Assembly: GCA_934630905.1 (NCBI GenBank)
Contig: CAKTXN010000010.1
Coordinates: 1 to 31,154, forward strand
Length of the DNA: 31,154 nt
Origin: an uncultured Eggerthellaceae bacterium
GTDB taxonomy: Bacteria > Actinomycetota > Coriobacteriia > Coriobacteriales > Eggerthellaceae
Reading direction: 5' to 3'
Shown piece by piece: positions 29,455 to 31,154 of this stretch. Below the pieces are notes generated by a model, which saw only the letters and a list, made by a program, of their open reading frames with translations, did not search any database and had not been told where the DNA came from. The position numbers and the translations under genes are program-made. Positions within the stretch are counted from its first letter, which is position 1. Every line of letters starts with the position of its first letter.

Positions 29455-30483
29455 TTAATCAGTCGAATTCGTTACCGCAATGCGAAGTGCCTCGATAAGC
29501 TCAGGATTGCAACCTAAAGCGGGAACATAGGTGAAGGTGACGCGTCTGTTTGGGTTCGATGCGGCTTTGCCACCTTTCGACTCGCTGCAAAAAGCAAACG
29601 CATTTTCAACGTAATTGCGTAAGTCTCTGTTGATTTCGATTGTTGTTTCAATATTGTCTGCCACAAAGCCTGGACACACCACGCAAATATCCGATACGCC
29701 TTGATCAAGCTGATCTTTTACCACCTGCTCCGTAAAGGGTGAGAGCCAAGCGCGCGAATCAAATCTGCTTTGAAAACTCAAGATTACATCCTGAGAACGT
29801 AACCCTAAATCATCGGCAATCCATTCCCTTGTTTGCCTGCATTGGTTGAGATAGGTGGGGTCTTTCTTTATGTCTGAAAGCAAAGTGGAATGAAAACTTA
29901 CGACGAGTTTTGAACCAGGTACACATGTCCAATATTGACTGATTTGCTCCTTCAAGGCGTTACGGTAGGCAGGAATATCATGGAAGCTTCGAATCTCATG
30001 GATAGGGGGCTTCCAGCCCTGCTTTTCAAGTTTCTTAAGTTGCTTTCGTGCTTCCTTAAAGCAGGAGCCAGCACAGACTTTTACGTTTTGCGGATAGAGC
30101 GGCAGCAGCACAATATCGGTGCATTTCTCTTGACGAAGCGCTTCCAGGCCCGATGAGATGCTAGGGTTGCCGTAGCGCATTGCAAGCACAACGCGGTATG
30201 TGCGATTGTCGGAATTGCTGTTGAGTGCTTCCTGAAGCAGGCGAGCTTGTTGCTTGCTGGTAAGTAGGAAAGGGGAGCCGGCTGGCATCCAAAACGCACG
30301 ATAGTTCTCTACCGTGTGCTCTGGACGCTTCGAAACAATGTGTGAGACGATTGATTTTCGTATAGGGTACGGTGCTCCAATGATGTAAGGGTCCATAAGG
30401 AACTCTGAAAGGTAAGGCTTTATAGCTTCAATGGTTGGAGCGTCGGGAGTTCCCGTGTTGATGAGCATAACACCAATGGTCAT
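29455..30483 (-). CDS. hemH: Ferrochelatase (protoporphyrin or coproporphyrin type)
   Basis: This enzyme inserts Fe2+ into protoporphyrin IX or coproporphyrin III in haem synthesis. The 342-residue product shows the family blocks NTGTPDAP, YLSEFLMDPYII, LPLYPQ, VSFHST with the catalytic His198, SFQSRFDSRAWLSPFTE and VCPGFVADNIET with the catalytic Glu279. Both catalytic residues are intact, in contrast to the paralogue at 1316-2365. In actinobacteria the coproporphyrin-dependent pathway is usual, so a CpfC role is possible. The ATG at 30483 has GAAAGG 6 bases upstream. No other haem genes are present in the window. It is divergent from the ygbA-like gene, with direct repeats in the shared promoter region. 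Confidence 0.9.
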   Translation of the reverse strand: MTIGVMLINTGTPDAPTIEAIKPYLSEFLMDPYIIGAPYPIRKSIVSHIVSKRPEHTVENYRAFWMPAGSPFLLTSKQQARLLQEALNSNSDNRTYRVVLAMRYGNPSISSGLEALRQEKCTDIVLLPLYPQNVKVCAGSCFKEARKQLKKLEKQGWKPPIHEIRSFHDIPAYRNALKEQISQYWTCVPGSKLVVSFHSTLLSDIKKDPTYLNQCRQTREWIADDLGLRSQDVILSFQSRFDSRAWLSPFTEQVVKDQLDQGVSDICVVCPGFVADNIETTIEINRDLRNYVENAFAFCSESKGGKAASNPNRRVTFTYVPALGCNPELIEALRIAVTNSTD

Positions 30484-30499
30484 AGTGTGCCTTTCGTTG

Positions 30500-30524
30500 T
30501 TGTTGCAAATTATGTTTGTTGCAA
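30500..30524. repeat. Direct repeat in the hemH/ygbA divergent promoter region
   Basis: TTGTTGCAA occurs at 30500-30508 and again at 30516-30524, with 7 bases between the copies; a shorter GTTGCA recurs near 30556. The core TTGCAA is itself palindromic. The location 17-41 bases upstream of the hemH start suggests a regulator site. Confidence 0.4.
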
Positions 30525-30694
30525 GGTGCTATCGAAGCAAGAACACCCTTATTCGTTGCATTGAGTTTGGTAGTAAGCAGATTATCACGTATGGTTCCTT
30601 GAAATAGTTGAGCTGTCTGCGACAGGTAGGATTGTTTTTGCCGCGAGCTCTCTATGATAACATTCATTTGTCCAATTTCCAAAAAGGAACAAGC

Positions 30695-31054
30695 ATGAAT
30701 GAAAAGACCTTTGGGCGCGATGATCAAACCCTTCGTGTTATGACGCAAATGTATTGTGCAAATCATCATGGAACTAACTGCAAGAGCACAGGTGGAGATA
30801 GAGGCAGGAACGCAGGGGACGATTTGCTGTGCGAACAATGCAGCGCAGTGCTTGCGTATTCCCTGGAAAGAACGGCAAGATGTCCTCATGAGCATAAGGG
30901 AAACTGCAAGGAATGCCTCATTCACTGCTACAAACCCGATATGCGAGTGGCAATTAAAGAAATCATGTCATATGCAGGACCACGGATGCTATACGCGCAT
31001 CCGCTCCTTGCGTTACGTTATGTTGTAAGGAAAATCAGAGGCATGTTCCGGTAA
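30695..31054 (+). CDS. ygbA: YgbA-family nitric-oxide-response protein
   Basis: This 119-residue protein matches the YgbA family (named for its nitrous/nitric-oxide-stimulated promoter), a small cysteine-rich protein induced by nitric oxide in enterobacteria. Family features visible are the N-terminal MTQMYCANHH, the LLCEQCSAVLAYSLERTARCP block, the NCKECLIHCYKPDMR block and the closing MSYAGPRMLYAHPLLALRY. The many paired cysteines suggest a metal or Fe-S site, though the biochemical role is not firmly known. The ATG at 30695 has AAAAAGGAAC upstream and matches the family's N terminus; an in-frame upstream ATG at 30608 does not. It is divergent from hemH. Confidence 0.85.
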   Translation: MNEKTFGRDDQTLRVMTQMYCANHHGTNCKSTGGDRGRNAGDDLLCEQCSAVLAYSLERTARCPHEHKGNCKECLIHCYKPDMRVAIKEIMSYAGPRMLYAHPLLALRYVVRKIRGMFR

Positions 31055-31154
31055 AAGCATATGTCCTTTGCGCAGAAAAGTTGGCGGACAAGAAAAGGCA
31101 CGATATTGCCAGCGAAGAGCGGCATTCCATAGAGCGATAGCCCTTCGTGGTCGT
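31055..31154. other. Right edge of window, no gene recognised
   Basis: These 100 bases have no recognisable coding match in any frame and no clear terminator. A gene beyond the edge could enter from the right on the minus strand, but I cannot support one. Confidence 0.4.

Noticed and set aside
31055..31154. A possible minus-strand gene entering from the right edge
   Set aside because: Several frames stay open for only 30-45 codons and continue into the ygbA coding region; there is nothing to choose between them.

Overview
The window looks like ordinary chromosome from an anaerobic, amino-acid-fermenting actinobacterium of the class Coriobacteriia, most likely Eggerthellaceae. Base composition is near 50 % G+C by eye, which would fit a Cryptobacterium-like genome better than the GC-rich Eggerthella or Slackia; this genus-level guess is tentative. 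The evidence for the lineage is the combination of a six-gene Ech-type [NiFe] hydrogenase, indolepyruvate:ferredoxin oxidoreductase, MenA, a sodium-pumping biotin decarboxylase and many WYL/VanW/FHA-type accessory genes, with almost all genes tightly packed. No phage, IS element, CRISPR array or integrase is visible.

Layout. 1-4664 (+): tail of lspA, rluD, a ferrochelatase-like gene that has lost both catalytic residues, coaBC, and a short SerA-type dehydrogenase. 4797-4873: tRNA-Pro(GGG). 5040-6556: an unrecognised 142-residue protein convergent with a WYL-domain regulator. 6993-12194 (+): echABCDEF, in which echB is broken by an internal deletion plus frame change. 12312-19648 (+): pgsA, a VanW-family membrane protein, a D,D-carboxypeptidase, a zinc-ribbon/FHA protein, iorA and iorB. 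19702-21663: gluQ convergent with menA. 21856-25207 (+): a four-gene decarboxylase sodium pump (oadA-like, oadG-like, biotin carrier, oadB). 25423-27363 (-): pckA and a 55-residue membrane protein. 27647-31054: a LysR regulator, an Hsp20, a second ferrochelatase (-, with intact catalytic residues) and a divergent YgbA-type nitric-oxide-response protein.

How the genes fit together (inference). IorAB oxidises aryl pyruvates from aromatic amino acids and reduces ferredoxin; Ech would re-oxidise that ferredoxin with H2 formation and ion pumping; the decarboxylase pump and PckA sit at the oxaloacetate/PEP node and add a sodium gradient. This is a coherent kit for a sugar-independent anaerobe, which makes the apparent lesion in the membrane subunit EchB notable.

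The observations most worth following up are the echB lesion, the ferrochelatase paralogue with His-to-Asn and Glu-to-Gln replacements, a perfect 11-bp inverted repeat upstream of ech, the structured 215-bp region between oadB and pckA, the Ala/Lys-rich tail on EchD, and a shared 17-18-nt element upstream of the WYL regulator and of the unknown gene it faces. I did not find a clear-cut new defence or mobile system.
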